Assembly (NCBI GenBank): GCA_913047795.1
Contig: CAJWTS010000041.1
Coordinates: forward strand, 1-35,782
Source: an uncultured Verrucomicrobiota bacterium
GTDB taxonomy: Bacteria > Verrucomicrobiota > Kiritimatiellia > CAJWTS01
DNA: 35,782 bases
Direction: 5' to 3'
How positions within the stretch are numbered: the stretch's first letter is position 1; every line of letters begins with the position of its first letter. The notes beneath the pieces were generated by a model. That model ran no database searches. It was not told the origin of the DNA and saw only the letters and a program-made list of their open reading frames with translations. The translations under genes and the position numbers were made by a program. This document shows positions 1 through 8,408 of this stretch, in pieces.

Positions 1-4
1 ATCT

Positions 5-27
5 GTTGCCGATAGCCAATAGGCAAC
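5..27. repeat. Short inverted repeat upstream of the SulP gene
   Basis: GTTGCC (5-10) and GGCAAC (22-27) are perfect complements around an 11-base spacer. No T-run follows, so it is not a clear intrinsic terminator. It could be the 3' hairpin of a gene left of the window or a binding site. The rest of 1-134 shows no convincing promoter. Confidence 0.3.
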
Positions 28-134
28 CGGCATGAATGTCAATCGCGCCAAGGCGACAGGTGTATCAGGCGGGGAATTCTGCTACATTCGCCGAATGAGG
101 CGGCCATAGGCAGCCTTTCATCGAGGAGTAGGGC

Positions 135-1910
135 ATGTCGACTCAACCCAGCGGATGGAGCACCGGCGATCTGCTTGCGAAGCTTGATTTCTTCGCGCTG
201 CGCGGAACCCTGCGTGGCTACAACGCCAAGGCATTTCAGTCTGATATCTGCGCTGCATTCAACGTCGCATTGCTCGCGTTTCCACAGGGAATGGCTTACG
301 CATTGATTGCCGGCCTGCCGATTCAATTCGGCATCTACGCCTCGGCGGTGGCGGCGATCGTCGGCGCGATCTTTGCCCGATCACAATACATCACACTGGG
401 CCCGACGAACGCAACCTCGGTTCTCCTGCTCAGCGCTTTTGCCTCGATGAATATTGCGGAGGCGGAACGCATTCAATTATTGCCGGTCATCGTCCTGATG
501 AGCGGACTCTTCTTGATCATTGCGGCGCATTTAAACATAGCGAACCTGATGCAGTACGTCTCGCGCAGTGTCATAACCGGATACATCACGGCCGCGGCGA
601 TCCTGATCATCACGAACCAACTGGCGAACGTTTTGGGATTCGAGATCGAGCGTTCGTCCGCGACGTTCTTCGGCCGTGCGCGCTTGACCCTGGCGGGCCT
701 GGGCCACGCACACGGGTTGTCGGTGCTGGTGGCCGGCGGGGCGCTTGCGCTATACGTCTTGCTCCAGTCGCGTTTGCCGCGGCTCCCTAATGTCGCGCTC
801 TGCCTGTTGGCGCTCAGCATCGTGACGTTTCTGATACCCGGTCGCGAGGAGTTGCGGTTCCTTGATGCGATTGATGCACGGGACTGGCGCATCACGGTCC
901 CAGACGCTGGGTTCAAGACGATCAATCGTATGGCCAGCGTCTCGCTGGCCATTGCGCTGCTCTCGATGCTGGAAGGCGTCTCGATCGGAAAATCGCTCGC
1001 GGCACGGGCGGGCAAGCGCCTCGATACGAACCAGGAGGTCTTCAGCATGGGCATGGCCAACCTGGGGTGTGGGCTGCTATCCGGCATGCCGGCATCGGGG
1101 TCCCTGACGCGGTCAGCGCTCAACTTCTCGTCCGGTGCGACCGGCCCCATGGCCAGTCTCTACAATGGTGTTATCTGTGCGGCATGCGCCTTCCTGATTG
1201 GGCCGTTGATTGGATTCGTTCCGAAATCGGTTCTGGCGGTGCTCGTTATCTGCATCGGCGTTTCCCTGATCAGCCGGCGCCAGATCCGGATTGTGACGCG
1301 CTCCACCGGTTCGGACGCGCTCGTCTTCTTCACGACGTTGATCAGTGGGCTGCTCTTTCCACTGGACGTGGCCGTGTACCTTGGTGTTGGGACATCGATC
1401 GTGCTCTTCATGCGCAAGGCGGCCATGCCGCAAATGGTGGAGTACAAATTCGACGTCGAAGGACAACTGGTGGAGATCGCCGATCGCGGACCGCGACCGG
1501 ACCCGCAGGTTTCGATCGTTCACGTTGAGGGAAACCTTTTCTTTGGAGCGGCCGAGTTGTTTCGTGACCAGACGCGGCGCATCTACGAAGACGAAAACCT
1601 GCGTGTGATCGTGCTCAAGCTTCGAAATGCACATCATCTCGATGCCACGAGCGTCATGGCCCTCGAGGAATTAATCCTGTTTGCACGCGCCACGGAACGG
1701 ACGCTCATGGTCAGCGAAGTGCGGCCGCAAACGTTGAAGGTGTTTCGGGACTCTGGATTACTGAGCATTCTGGACGAGGCGGACTTGTTTCTGGACGACC
1801 TCGACAATCCGACGGCGGCAACGGCGGGCGCCCTGCGCCGGGCCAAAGAAATAATCGGCGACGTGCGCGCCGAGGTCAGCATCCAGTCGACCCGCAAGCT
1901 GGATGATTGA
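135..1910 (+). CDS. SulP-family anion transporter with C-terminal STAS domain
   Basis: Predicted inner-membrane anion transporter of the SulP/SLC26 family (591 aa, normal length). The N-terminal two thirds is a hydrophobic multi-span core. It carries the family signature near residues 47-65 (FPQGMAYALIAGLP) followed by LGPTNATSVLL. A cytoplasmic STAS domain follows at about residues 455-560 (VSIVHVEGNLFFGA through the ILDEADLFLDD region). SulP proteins move sulfate, bicarbonate or other anions; the substrate cannot be read from the sequence, and there are no sulfate-assimilation genes next door. The ATG at 135 is chosen because GAGGAG lies at about 122-127 with good spacing. The gene stands alone, with ThuA-like 77 bases downstream on the same strand. 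Family assignment is firm, substrate unknown. Confidence 0.93.
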   Translation: MSTQPSGWSTGDLLAKLDFFALRGTLRGYNAKAFQSDICAAFNVALLAFPQGMAYALIAGLPIQFGIYASAVAAIVGAIFARSQYITLGPTNATSVLLLSAFASMNIAEAERIQLLPVIVLMSGLFLIIAAHLNIANLMQYVSRSVITGYITAAAILIITNQLANVLGFEIERSSATFFGRARLTLAGLGHAHGLSVLVAGGALALYVLLQSRLPRLPNVALCLLALSIVTFLIPGREELRFLDAIDARDWRITVPDAGFKTINRMASVSLAIALLSMLEGVSIGKSLAARAGKRLDTNQEVFSMGMANLGCGLLSGMPASGSLTRSALNFSSGATGPMASLYNGVICAACAFLIGPLIGFVPKSVLAVLVICIGVSLISRRQIRIVTRSTGSDALVFFTTLISGLLFPLDVAVYLGVGTSIVLFMRKAAMPQMVEYKFDVEGQLVEIADRGPRPDPQVSIVHVEGNLFFGAAELFRDQTRRIYEDENLRVIVLKLRNAHHLDATSVMALEELILFARATERTLMVSEVRPQTLKVFRDSGLLSILDEADLFLDDLDNPTAATAGALRRAKEIIGDVRAEVSIQSTRKLDD

Positions 1911-1974
1911 GCGGCTTGCATCGCTTGCGCGATCCACATACGTTGCTGTTCGAGATCCCGTCTATTGTCTAACA

Positions 1975-1980
1975 GAGGAG
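1975..1980 (+). promoter_or_regulatory. Shine-Dalgarno site that sets the thuA-like start
   Basis: GAGGAG sits 7 bases before the ATG at 1988. This favours 1988 over the in-frame TTG at 1982, which would lie one base from the site. It is one of the few strong ribosome-binding sites in the window. Confidence 0.7.
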
Positions 1981-1987
1981 TTTGATC

Positions 1988-2740
1988 ATGTTGCGTGTCA
2001 CCGTATGGGGCGAGAACGTTCACGAGCAGAAGCATCAGGTCGTACGAGACCACTATCCGGACGGAATGCACAATTGCATTGCCGACGGTCTGCGCGAGGA
2101 CAAGGGCTTCGAGGTACGCACGGCCACGCTGCAAGACGATGAGCACGGGTTGACCGAGGACGTGTTGGAGCATACCGACGTGTTGACCTGGTGGGGGCAT
2201 ACGGCCCATGCGGCGGTGGAGGACGAGATTGTGGATCGTGTCCAGGCGCGTGTGCTGCAGGGCATGGGGCTCATCGTGTTGCATTCCGGGCATTATTCGA
2301 AAATTTTCCGGCGACTGATGGGCACGACCTGTTCTCTGACCTGGCGCGAGGCGGGCGAGAAGGAACGACTCTGGGTCTGCAACGCGGGGCATCCGATAGC
2401 GCAGGGGATCGATAGGTACTTTGAAATCGAGAACACGGAGATGTATGGCGAACCCTTTGCCGTGCCCGCCCCGGACGAAACGGTATTCGTGAGCTGGTTC
2501 GAGGGCGGCGAAGTTTTTCGCTCGGGGCTCTGTTATCGCCGCAGCAACGGCAAGATTTTCTATTTTCGGCCCGGGCACGAGACGTATCCGATTTACCACC
2601 ACTCGACGGTAAAGCAGGTGATCAAGAACGCCGTCAAGTGGGTCGCGCCGGAGGGAACACGCTGGATCGACAGCTGCCCCGGCATTGCGCTTGAAGATGC
2701 GCCCGAGTCACTGGAGTCGAAAGGCGGTAGCGTTCACTGA
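1988..2740 (+). CDS. ThuA-like (trehalose utilization) domain protein
   Basis: A 250-residue protein of the ThuA-like superfamily, a class I glutamine amidotransferase-like flavodoxin fold. Visible family features are the N-terminal [12 protein letters not shown] strand and turn, the [11 protein letters not shown] motif near residue 60, the [13 protein letters not shown] loop, and a C-terminal [14 protein letters not shown] helix after the FRPGHETYP segment. ThuA proteins are linked to disaccharide (trehalose, sucrose) metabolism. Related proteins are common in Planctomycetes and Verrucomicrobia, where they often act on sugars of unknown identity. It has no signal peptide and is probably cytoplasmic. 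The start is fixed by the GAGGAG site. No sugar transporter or dehydrogenase is beside it, so its substrate cannot be inferred from context. Confidence 0.85.
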   Translation: MLRVTVWGENVHEQKHQVVRDHYPDGMHNCIADGLREDKGFEVRTATLQDDEHGLTEDVLEHTDVLTWWGHTAHAAVEDEIVDRVQARVLQGMGLIVLHSGHYSKIFRRLMGTTCSLTWREAGEKERLWVCNAGHPIAQGIDRYFEIENTEMYGEPFAVPAPDETVFVSWFEGGEVFRSGLCYRRSNGKIFYFRPGHETYPIYHHSTVKQVIKNAVKWVAPEGTRWIDSCPGIALEDAPESLESKGGSVH

Positions 2741-2760
2741 CCGGTTAGCCCGTCCGCCGC

Positions 2761-3327
2761 CTACTCCTTTTTCTCTGCGGCCTCGTCATCCGCGGCCTCG
2801 TCATCTGCGGGCGGGTTCTTGACTTCTTCCAGAATGTTCAGGAAAAAAGATCGTGCGGCTTCCGTATCCGCTTCGCGCTTGGCCTCTCGACGCCGTTCCC
2901 GTGCAATGGCCGCCTTGGATTTATTCGACCGTTTGTTGCGCTTCTTCTCTTTTTCCGCGTCGGCGATCAGTTTTTCCGCGAGCCGGGCCTGAAGGTCCAT
3001 GACCTTATCATGGGCCTCGTCCGCGTTTTTGTACGGCCGGCCGACCATCGTAATGCGTCGCATGGAGACCGCGGAGCGGGTGATTCGAGGTTTGCCGGTC
3101 TCTTTCTTCCAGCGCTTGTCAGCCAGGCGATAGGCCTTCGGGAACAGCCGTGCTTCTGCCGTAAGTTCTTTCTGGGCGGCTTTGAATTCGTCGGGCGTCT
3201 TGACGTCGTACGATGTCTCGCTGTCGTAGCCCTTGATCTTGACGACAAGGGCCTTTTCCGCGCTGCGGGCGAGTTGCGAGGTGAGGGTCAGCAGAGCACA
3301 GGTCAGAAGTATGGCGTATCGTCCCAC
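2761..3327 (-). CDS. Small secreted, highly charged protein of unknown function
   Basis: I do not recognise a family. From the GTG at 3327 the product is 188 aa. It has a short basic N-terminus, a hydrophobic stretch (AILLTCALLTLTSQLA) and a plausible signal-peptidase site after ARSA, so it is probably periplasmic. The mature part is rich in Lys, Arg, Glu and Ala. Residues about 105-150 look like a long charged helix or coiled coil, and the C-terminus is acidic with two ADDEA repeats. There is no ATG start. A longer frame begins with TTG at 3375, but a promoter-like TTGCGA-N17-TAGACT ends 10 bases before the GTG, which favours 3327. The gene follows glyS on the same strand and converges with the ThuA-like gene. 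Confidence 0.6.
   Translation of the reverse strand: MGRYAILLTCALLTLTSQLARSAEKALVVKIKGYDSETSYDVKTPDEFKAAQKELTAEARLFPKAYRLADKRWKKETGKPRITRSAVSMRRITMVGRPYKNADEAHDKVMDLQARLAEKLIADAEKEKKRNKRSNKSKAAIARERRREAKREADTEAARSFFLNILEEVKNPPADDEAADDEAAEKKE
2777..2806 (-). repeat. Two tandem 15-base units inside the charged-protein gene
   Basis: Units 2777-2791 and 2792-2806 (plus strand GCGGCCTCGTCATCC/T) are identical except for the last base. They encode the ADDEA-ADDEA acidic tail. This is a likely replication-slippage duplication that keeps the frame. Confidence 0.8.
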
Positions 3328-3337
3328 GTCGTCGTGC

Positions 3338-3366
3338 AGTCTAGGGTTGATGGCAGAATATCGCAA
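3338..3366 (-). promoter_or_regulatory. Candidate promoter of the secreted-protein gene (near-leaderless)
   Basis: On the minus strand, TTGCGA (3361-3366), a 17-base spacer and TAGACT (3338-3343) are followed after 10 bases by the GTG at 3327. No Shine-Dalgarno sequence lies between. The -10 matches TATAAT at 4 of 6 positions. Confidence 0.45.
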
Positions 3367-3406
3367 GGGGGTCAATCGGCCGGCGTAACCGGTCTGTTGA
3401 GGGGAT

Positions 3407-4843
3407 CTATGACGCCAGCCGACCGGCGAGATGCCCGCTAAGTTCGTCGAGCGAGATCCGTTCCTGCTTCATCGTATCGCGGTCCCGCAGGGTCACGGTG
3501 TTGTCTGCGAGCGTGTCGAAATCGATCGTCACGCCGTAGGGCGTGCCGATCTCGTCCTGGCGGCGATAGCGACGGCCGATCGCGCCCGTCTGATCATAAA
3601 AACAGTGCCAGTGCTGCCGTAGTTCCTTGAAAACCTCTCGTGCCTTGGCGACGAGCTCGGGCTTGTTTTTCAACAGCGGGAAGACGGCAACCTTTACCGG
3701 TGCCAACCGCGGCGCGAACTTCATGACAACACGTGATTCGTAGCCCTCCGGCGTGGACTCGCCGGACACCGCCTCGCGCGGCCCGCCTTCGACACCCTCT
3801 TTCGGCACCCATTCCTCCGTGTAGGCTTCGCAGAGAAGGACCAGCACGCCGCGCGTCAAACCCGATGCGGGTTCGATAACGTTGGGAACAAAGCGTTCGT
3901 TCGTCACGGGGTCCGTGTAGTCCAGTTTCATCTCGGCGTGTGTTCCGTGCTGCGTGAGGTCGAAGCATCCCCGATGCGCAATGCCCTCGAGTTCACCATA
4001 TTTGGGCGCGGTGAAGGGGTAGAGATACTCGACATCGACACAGGCTTTCGAGTAGTGCGCCAATTCGTCAGCCTCGTGATCGCGAAAGATGAGATGTTCT
4101 TCACGGATACCCAGACTGCGCCACCAGCGCATGCGCTCCCGTTTCCAGAAGTCCATCCACTTTTCCGATTCGTCGGGGTGGCAGAACCATTCCATTTCCA
4201 TCTGCTCGAATTCGCGCGAGCGAAACACAAAATTGCGCGGCGTGACTTCGTTGCGGAAAGCCTTGCCGATCTGTGCAATGCCGAATGGCAGTTTCACGCG
4301 CGTTGTATCCAACACGTTCTTGTAATTCAGGAAGATTCCCTGGGCCGTCTCGGGGCGCAGGTAGGCCCGCGACTCGTCACTCTTGACCGCGCCGACAAAC
4401 GTTTCGAACATCAGGTTAAACTCGCGCGGCTCCGTCAAGTCGCAACTCTCATGCGCGCCGGCTTTCTTGCTTGGCTTGCGCGGACAGTCGTATTCCTCGA
4501 GATGGTCGGCGCGGAAACGAGCCTTGCAGGCACGGCAGTCGATCATCGGATCGCTGAAGCCGCCGACATGGCCGGAGGCGACCCATGCGCGTGGGTTCTG
4601 GATGATGGACGAATCGAGCCCGACGATATGAACCGGCTCTCCGTTCTCGTCGAGCGGCGCGCATTCAACCATCGAACGCCACCAGTCGTCGCGAATGTTG
4701 TTCTTCAGCTGAACGCCCAGTGGGCCGTAATCCCAAAAGCCGTTGATGCCGCCGTAGATCTCGGAGCTCTGGTATATGAACCCGCGCCGCTTGCAGAGCG
4801 ATACGATTGTATCGAGCGGGGTTAACTGTCTGTCGTTTGACAT
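3407..4843 (-). CDS. glyS: Glycyl-tRNA synthetase, single-chain class II type
   Basis: Cytoplasmic enzyme that charges tRNA-Gly with glycine using ATP (478 aa). It is the homodimeric class IIa form found in eukaryotes, archaea and many bacteria, not the alpha2-beta2 E. coli form. Evidence: the N-terminal RRGFIYQSSEIYGGINGFWDYGPLG segment; a Cys-rich insertion (CRACKARF ... YDCPRKP ... ESCDL) that may bind zinc; motif 2 FRNEV...FRSREFEQMEMEWF; motif 3 EPASGLTRGVLVLL; and a C-terminal anticodon-binding domain from about residue 365 (LAPVKVAVFPLL to the end). The ATG at 4843 has no Shine-Dalgarno site. A promoter-like TTGATT-N17-CAGTAT ends 8 bases before it. The gene is divergent from the kinase/glycosidase fusion across 102 bases. 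Confidence 0.96.
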   Translation of the reverse strand: MSNDRQLTPLDTIVSLCKRRGFIYQSSEIYGGINGFWDYGPLGVQLKNNIRDDWWRSMVECAPLDENGEPVHIVGLDSSIIQNPRAWVASGHVGGFSDPMIDCRACKARFRADHLEEYDCPRKPSKKAGAHESCDLTEPREFNLMFETFVGAVKSDESRAYLRPETAQGIFLNYKNVLDTTRVKLPFGIAQIGKAFRNEVTPRNFVFRSREFEQMEMEWFCHPDESEKWMDFWKRERMRWWRSLGIREEHLIFRDHEADELAHYSKACVDVEYLYPFTAPKYGELEGIAHRGCFDLTQHGTHAEMKLDYTDPVTNERFVPNVIEPASGLTRGVLVLLCEAYTEEWVPKEGVEGGPREAVSGESTPEGYESRVVMKFAPRLAPVKVAVFPLLKNKPELVAKAREVFKELRQHWHCFYDQTGAIGRRYRRQDEIGTPYGVTIDFDTLADNTVTLRDRDTMKQERISLDELSGHLAGRLAS

Positions 4844-4851
4844 GGCGGCGT

Positions 4852-4880
4852 ATACTGGGCGACGGCTTGCGGGGAATCAA
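4852..4880 (-). promoter_or_regulatory. Candidate leaderless promoter of glyS
   Basis: On the minus strand, TTGATT (4875-4880), a 17-base spacer and CAGTAT (4852-4857) are followed after 8 bases by the glyS ATG. The overlapping TATACG (4849-4854) is an alternative -10, with 5 bases to the ATG. The -10 match is weak (3 of 6), so the call rests on the spacing shared with other genes here. Confidence 0.4.
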
Positions 4881-4908
4881 TCCCATTCTGAATCCGGCCG
4901 GGGCATTC

Positions 4909-4937
4909 TTGACCCGGAACACCGCCGCGCATACGCT
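4909..4937 (+). promoter_or_regulatory. Candidate leaderless promoter of the kinase/glycosidase gene
   Basis: TTGACC (4909-4914), a 17-base spacer and TACGCT (4932-4937) are followed after 8 bases by the ATG at 4946. The -35 is good (5 of 6) and the -10 poor (3 of 6). There is no Shine-Dalgarno sequence. It shares a 102-base gap with the divergent glyS promoter. Confidence 0.4.
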
Positions 4938-4945
4938 CTCACGGG

Positions 4946-7096
4946 ATGAGCAGTGAACAAGTAGTGCGTATCGGCCCTTACGCCGGACGGTTTTCCGAGG
5001 CCTTCCGTGATCCGGCATTTGTTGGGTCATTCGAAGAGCAGTTTCTCGCCGGTTCGAGCATGACGTCGACGGACGGTAAAGACGTGGACTTGCTTGAGTT
5101 GTGTCACGGGGAAAAGACGCTGAAGATCGCGATCAAGCGGTTCGCGCGCCGGGTGTGGTACCGAGACCGGCACGCCGCTCGTCATGGGTCGGCCGCGGAG
5201 CGGTCATGGCGATCGGCCGAACGCCTGGTCGCAGCCGGGGTCGGAACCGCCCGCCCGGTGGGCTATCTCGAAAACTGGGAAGACGGACGATTGAGGGGCA
5301 GCATGTTGCTGACCGAGTTCGTCGATTTTCCCAGTTTTCGTGACGAACTCATCGAGCTGTACCGGCGTGATCCGGACTGTTCGAAGTTCATGGCCCTCAT
5401 CAATTGCATTGCACGAGCCGTGCGCGGGATGCACGACGCCGGAATCGTGCACTACGACCTGGGCAACCAGAATATTCTCGTCCGCCGCGTCAGCGATGGG
5501 GAGTGGGCCGACGTCAGCTTCATCGATCTGAATCGTGCCCGGGAATCGGATCGTCCGTCGATTCGGCAATGCGCGCGCGACATTTCACGCATTGCGTTGC
5601 CGTCAGACCTGCTGCGCGTCTTTGTCGACATGTATTTTCAATGTACGCCCCCGGACGAGTTCCTGGAATGGGAGTCGCGCTACCGAAGCTGGTTTGCCTG
5701 GCACACGAAGACGCGGCGTTGGCGCCACCCGTTGCGTGAGCGACTTGTTCGGGATCGCGAGACCTACCCGCCGGTGCAGGACATGTGGATTTGGGATGAA
5801 CGCTCGGCGCAGGCGGTCAACGCGCTGACCACCTCAGATCGCAACAAGATCTATCCGTTCAAAAATCATCTGCGCCAGGTTGCCGCCGTGGCGCGGCGCG
5901 GTCCGGTGCTGTGGCGCGCGTATCGGGATCTGCAGGCTGAATGTTTCCGCGCACCGGTCGAGATGAAGCATCGCGTTGGCGTCGCGTTGAACCCGCGCCC
6001 CGGCATTATCGAGGCCGAGGTCGACGTGCTCAAGGGGCTCGGCAACCCACCTGTTCGTCTGCGGTTCTACGCACACGAGTCGGAGGCGTCGTGGGATTTT
6101 TCCGCTGATTGGGTTGGACGGCTTGCGGGTGACGGGATCTCTGTCTCCGTGGCGTTGGTCCAGGACCGCGCCGCCGTACGGGAGCCGGATCGCTGGCAGC
6201 GATTCTGCCACCACGTCTTGGAGCGCGTTGCGCCCCACGTGCAGTCGGTGGAAATCGGTCATGCGATCAATCGTGTCAAATGGGGCGTCTGGAACTTCGA
6301 CGAATACGCGGAAATGATGCGCCGGGTCGCGAAGGCGCTTGAGCCGTATCCGGATCTACCGGTGATGGGCCCGTCGGTGATCGACTTCGAGTACCCTTTT
6401 CTTGTGACCGCCCTTGATGCCATGCCCGAGGAGTTGCACCTGAGCGCGCTATCGCATCTGCTCTACGTCGACCGGCGCGGCGCACCCGAGAACAAGCAAG
6501 GGCCATTCGATGCGGTCGGAAAATTTGCATTGGCGCGCGCCATCGCGCGCTGTTCATCGGGCTGCGATGATCGCCTGGTTGTCACCGAAACGAACTGGCC
6601 GCTGCAGGGAGCGGGGGTCTATTCTCCGGTCGGATCACCGTATGTGTCTCCGCGTCCGCGCAAAAACGATCTGAGCGTGGACGAGAACCGTTACGCCGAT
6701 TTCATGCTGCGCTACATTCTTTTAGCGCTCTGTTCCGGCATGGTTGCGCAGGTCTACTGGTGGCGCCTTGTGGCGCGTGGTTACGGGTTGGTGGACGATT
6801 CGGACGCCGCCCAGTGGCGCCTCCGACCGGCCTACCAGGCGCTCAGGTTCTTCCTGGAGACATTGGGCGATGCCACCTTCGAGCGCCGGCTGCCGAGCGA
6901 GTCGGGCATCTATATGTTCGGTTTCCGCCTGGCGGATCAGGGGGTTGTGACGGTCGCCTACTCCGCCGTTGGAGAACGGACGATAGATTTACCAATTGAG
7001 GTGGTGCGCGGCGTGACGTCCCTGGGCGAGCCCGTCGCCGCGTCCGGGTGCCGGGCAACACTCAACGCCCGCCCGGTTTATCTGTACGGGGTCTAG
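4946..7096 (+). CDS. Fusion of LPS-kinase-like domain and glycoside-hydrolase-like domain
   Basis: A 716-residue protein that appears to join two enzyme-like modules. Residues about 40-240 resemble the WaaP/Kdo-kinase (protein-kinase-like) fold: AIKRF supplies a candidate ATP-binding Lys, HYDLGNQNIL near 168 matches the catalytic loop, and FIDLNRAR near 191 matches the metal-binding Asp. Residues about 340-716 look like a TIM-barrel glycoside hydrolase of clan A: TETNWPLQG near 546 resembles a catalytic-nucleophile strand, and EIGHAINRVKWGVW near 436 sits where the acid/base Asn-Glu pair is usually found. That pair reads His-Ala here, so hydrolysis may be altered or lost. There is no signal peptide or membrane span. 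Neighbouring lipid A, heptose and O-antigen genes suggest a role in LPS or glycan modification. Domain calls are from motif recognition; the substrate is unknown. Confidence 0.75.
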   Translation: MSSEQVVRIGPYAGRFSEAFRDPAFVGSFEEQFLAGSSMTSTDGKDVDLLELCHGEKTLKIAIKRFARRVWYRDRHAARHGSAAERSWRSAERLVAAGVGTARPVGYLENWEDGRLRGSMLLTEFVDFPSFRDELIELYRRDPDCSKFMALINCIARAVRGMHDAGIVHYDLGNQNILVRRVSDGEWADVSFIDLNRARESDRPSIRQCARDISRIALPSDLLRVFVDMYFQCTPPDEFLEWESRYRSWFAWHTKTRRWRHPLRERLVRDRETYPPVQDMWIWDERSAQAVNALTTSDRNKIYPFKNHLRQVAAVARRGPVLWRAYRDLQAECFRAPVEMKHRVGVALNPRPGIIEAEVDVLKGLGNPPVRLRFYAHESEASWDFSADWVGRLAGDGISVSVALVQDRAAVREPDRWQRFCHHVLERVAPHVQSVEIGHAINRVKWGVWNFDEYAEMMRRVAKALEPYPDLPVMGPSVIDFEYPFLVTALDAMPEELHLSALSHLLYVDRRGAPENKQGPFDAVGKFALARAIARCSSGCDDRLVVTETNWPLQGAGVYSPVGSPYVSPRPRKNDLSVDENRYADFMLRYILLALCSGMVAQVYWWRLVARGYGLVDDSDAAQWRLRPAYQALRFFLETLGDATFERRLPSESGIYMFGFRLADQGVVTVAYSAVGERTIDLPIEVVRGVTSLGEPVAASGCRATLNARPVYLYGV

Positions 7097-7155
7097 CCCC
7101 GACATGGCATGAGTCGTCGTTGCGCTCGCCGTAGACCACCCATGCCATATCGGGG
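7097..7155. terminator. Long inverted repeat between convergent genes
   Basis: CCCCGACATGGCATG (7097-7111) pairs with CATGCCATATCGGGG (7141-7155) at 14 of 15 positions around a 29-base loop. It begins immediately after the stop codon at 7094-7096 and ends 11 bases before the end of the facing GT4 gene. There is no T-run on either side, so it is a structural or bidirectional terminator candidate, not a standard intrinsic one. Confidence 0.5.
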
Positions 7156-7166
7156 TTAGGGCGGGG

Positions 7167-8231
7167 TCACGTCAGTCGTTCGTAGAGCGCTACGTATTGC
7201 TTGACCGTTTCCTCAACGTTGAATGTCGTGCGGATGCTCTCGCGCGCACGCTCGCCGAACCGTCGGCACATTTGCGGATTCGCCATGCATGCGCCGATCG
7301 CGGTCGCCAGTGCGCCCGCGTCGTTTGCTCGGACAACCATGCCGTTTTGATTGTCGGATACGATTTCGGGCAGCCCGCCCACATCGGTCACGATGGGCGT
7401 GACGCCCTGGGCCATTCCTTCGAGCACGGCGCGCGGCAGACCCTCGCGTGCGATGGACGGCATGACGAGTGCATCGCAGGCTCCGATCAGTGCTGCCGCG
7501 TCCGGGCGAAAGCCGGCATGATGTACGACCGGATGTCGGGCGGGCAGGCGTAGCATGCGCGCCAGGCGTGGATCGGCGATTTCTCCGAGCAGCAGGATGC
7601 GCAGGGATCCGTCGGCCGGCAGCGACTGTGCCGCTTCGAGCAGGATGTGTGCGCCCTTGACGGGCCGCAACCGTCCGGCGAGCACGACGACGAAAGCATC
7701 CGGGGGAATGCCGAGCGTGGCCAGTTTTTCGCGGGGCGCGGCAGTGTACCATTCCGGGGCGTGGCCCTTGTAGATTCGCTCCAATCGCGACATCGGGATG
7801 CCCACGTCGTGCAGATAGTTCTGCACGGCATCGGATACGCAGACGATGCGATCGATGCGGCGGTTCAAATGCGTGAGATAGGACGCGGGGTTGAGCCGGC
7901 TCACGTGGCCGATTGTGCCGCGGTAGGTGATCAGCCGAGCGGGGTTTCCGCGCATGGCGCGAATCGTGCAGGCGAGGGCCTTGTTCGTCATGGCCTGCAC
8001 GATCTCGGGACCCGACTCGCGGATGAGGCCCGCAAGTACGCCGGTTGCGCGACCGTCCAGCCGGTTCCGGAATCGGAGTGGTGTGACGTTCATCCCCGCC
8101 CCCCGCCAGTCGTCCATGCGCGATTCATTTGGATCGCAGACGATATGCAGGTTGTGTCCCTGCGCAGAAAGGGAACGGTAGAGGTGATCCTCGGTCCTGT
8201 CGGTCTCGCTGCAGACAATCAATATGCGCAT
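7167..8231 (-). CDS. Glycosyltransferase family 4
   Basis: A 354-residue retaining glycosyltransferase of the GT4/GT-B type, likely acting at the cytoplasmic face of the membrane on LPS core or another surface glycan. The N-terminal Rossmann half starts MRILIVCSETDRTEDHLYR. The C-terminal half has the nucleotide-sugar site AGRLRPVKGAHILLEAA and the EX7E-type motif EGLPRAVLEGMAQG, followed by PIVTDVGGLPEIV. The ATG at 8231 is preferred to an upstream ATG at 8267 because the family begins at this strand and GGAAGG lies about 10 bases upstream. It is divergent from the O-antigen ligase-like gene and convergent with the kinase/glycosidase fusion. Donor and acceptor cannot be named. Confidence 0.9.
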   Translation of the reverse strand: MRILIVCSETDRTEDHLYRSLSAQGHNLHIVCDPNESRMDDWRGAGMNVTPLRFRNRLDGRATGVLAGLIRESGPEIVQAMTNKALACTIRAMRGNPARLITYRGTIGHVSRLNPASYLTHLNRRIDRIVCVSDAVQNYLHDVGIPMSRLERIYKGHAPEWYTAAPREKLATLGIPPDAFVVVLAGRLRPVKGAHILLEAAQSLPADGSLRILLLGEIADPRLARMLRLPARHPVVHHAGFRPDAAALIGACDALVMPSIAREGLPRAVLEGMAQGVTPIVTDVGGLPEIVSDNQNGMVVRANDAGALATAIGACMANPQMCRRFGERARESIRTTFNVEETVKQYVALYERLT

Positions 8232-8408
8232 GGGGTTGAAGCCTTCCGCGGGAGGCCAGATCACCACGCGGGCGGCTGGGATTCAATTCAAAAAGGGGAA
8301 TATGTTCAGCAGAAAAGCCTGCGCGTGCCGTGGCATTTTCCGGTTTCAAAGCGCGGTCGGTTGGGATTAACTGGATGTGTCGCTTCACGGATCGAGCAAC
8401 ACAGACCA

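Noticed and set aside
473..1637. Long open frames antisense to the SulP gene and similar antisense frames elsewhere
   Set aside because: They are shadows produced by high GC content and show no domain pattern or start signal.
4946..7096. The gene as a simple Ser/Thr kinase or as a conventional secreted glycosidase
   Set aside because: The kinase motifs are of the WaaP type, the second half is barrel-like, and there is no signal peptide.
7647..8408. Upstream extension of the O-antigen ligase-like frame
   Set aside because: It lies antisense to the GT4 gene, encodes no membrane helices, and the family begins at about 8409.
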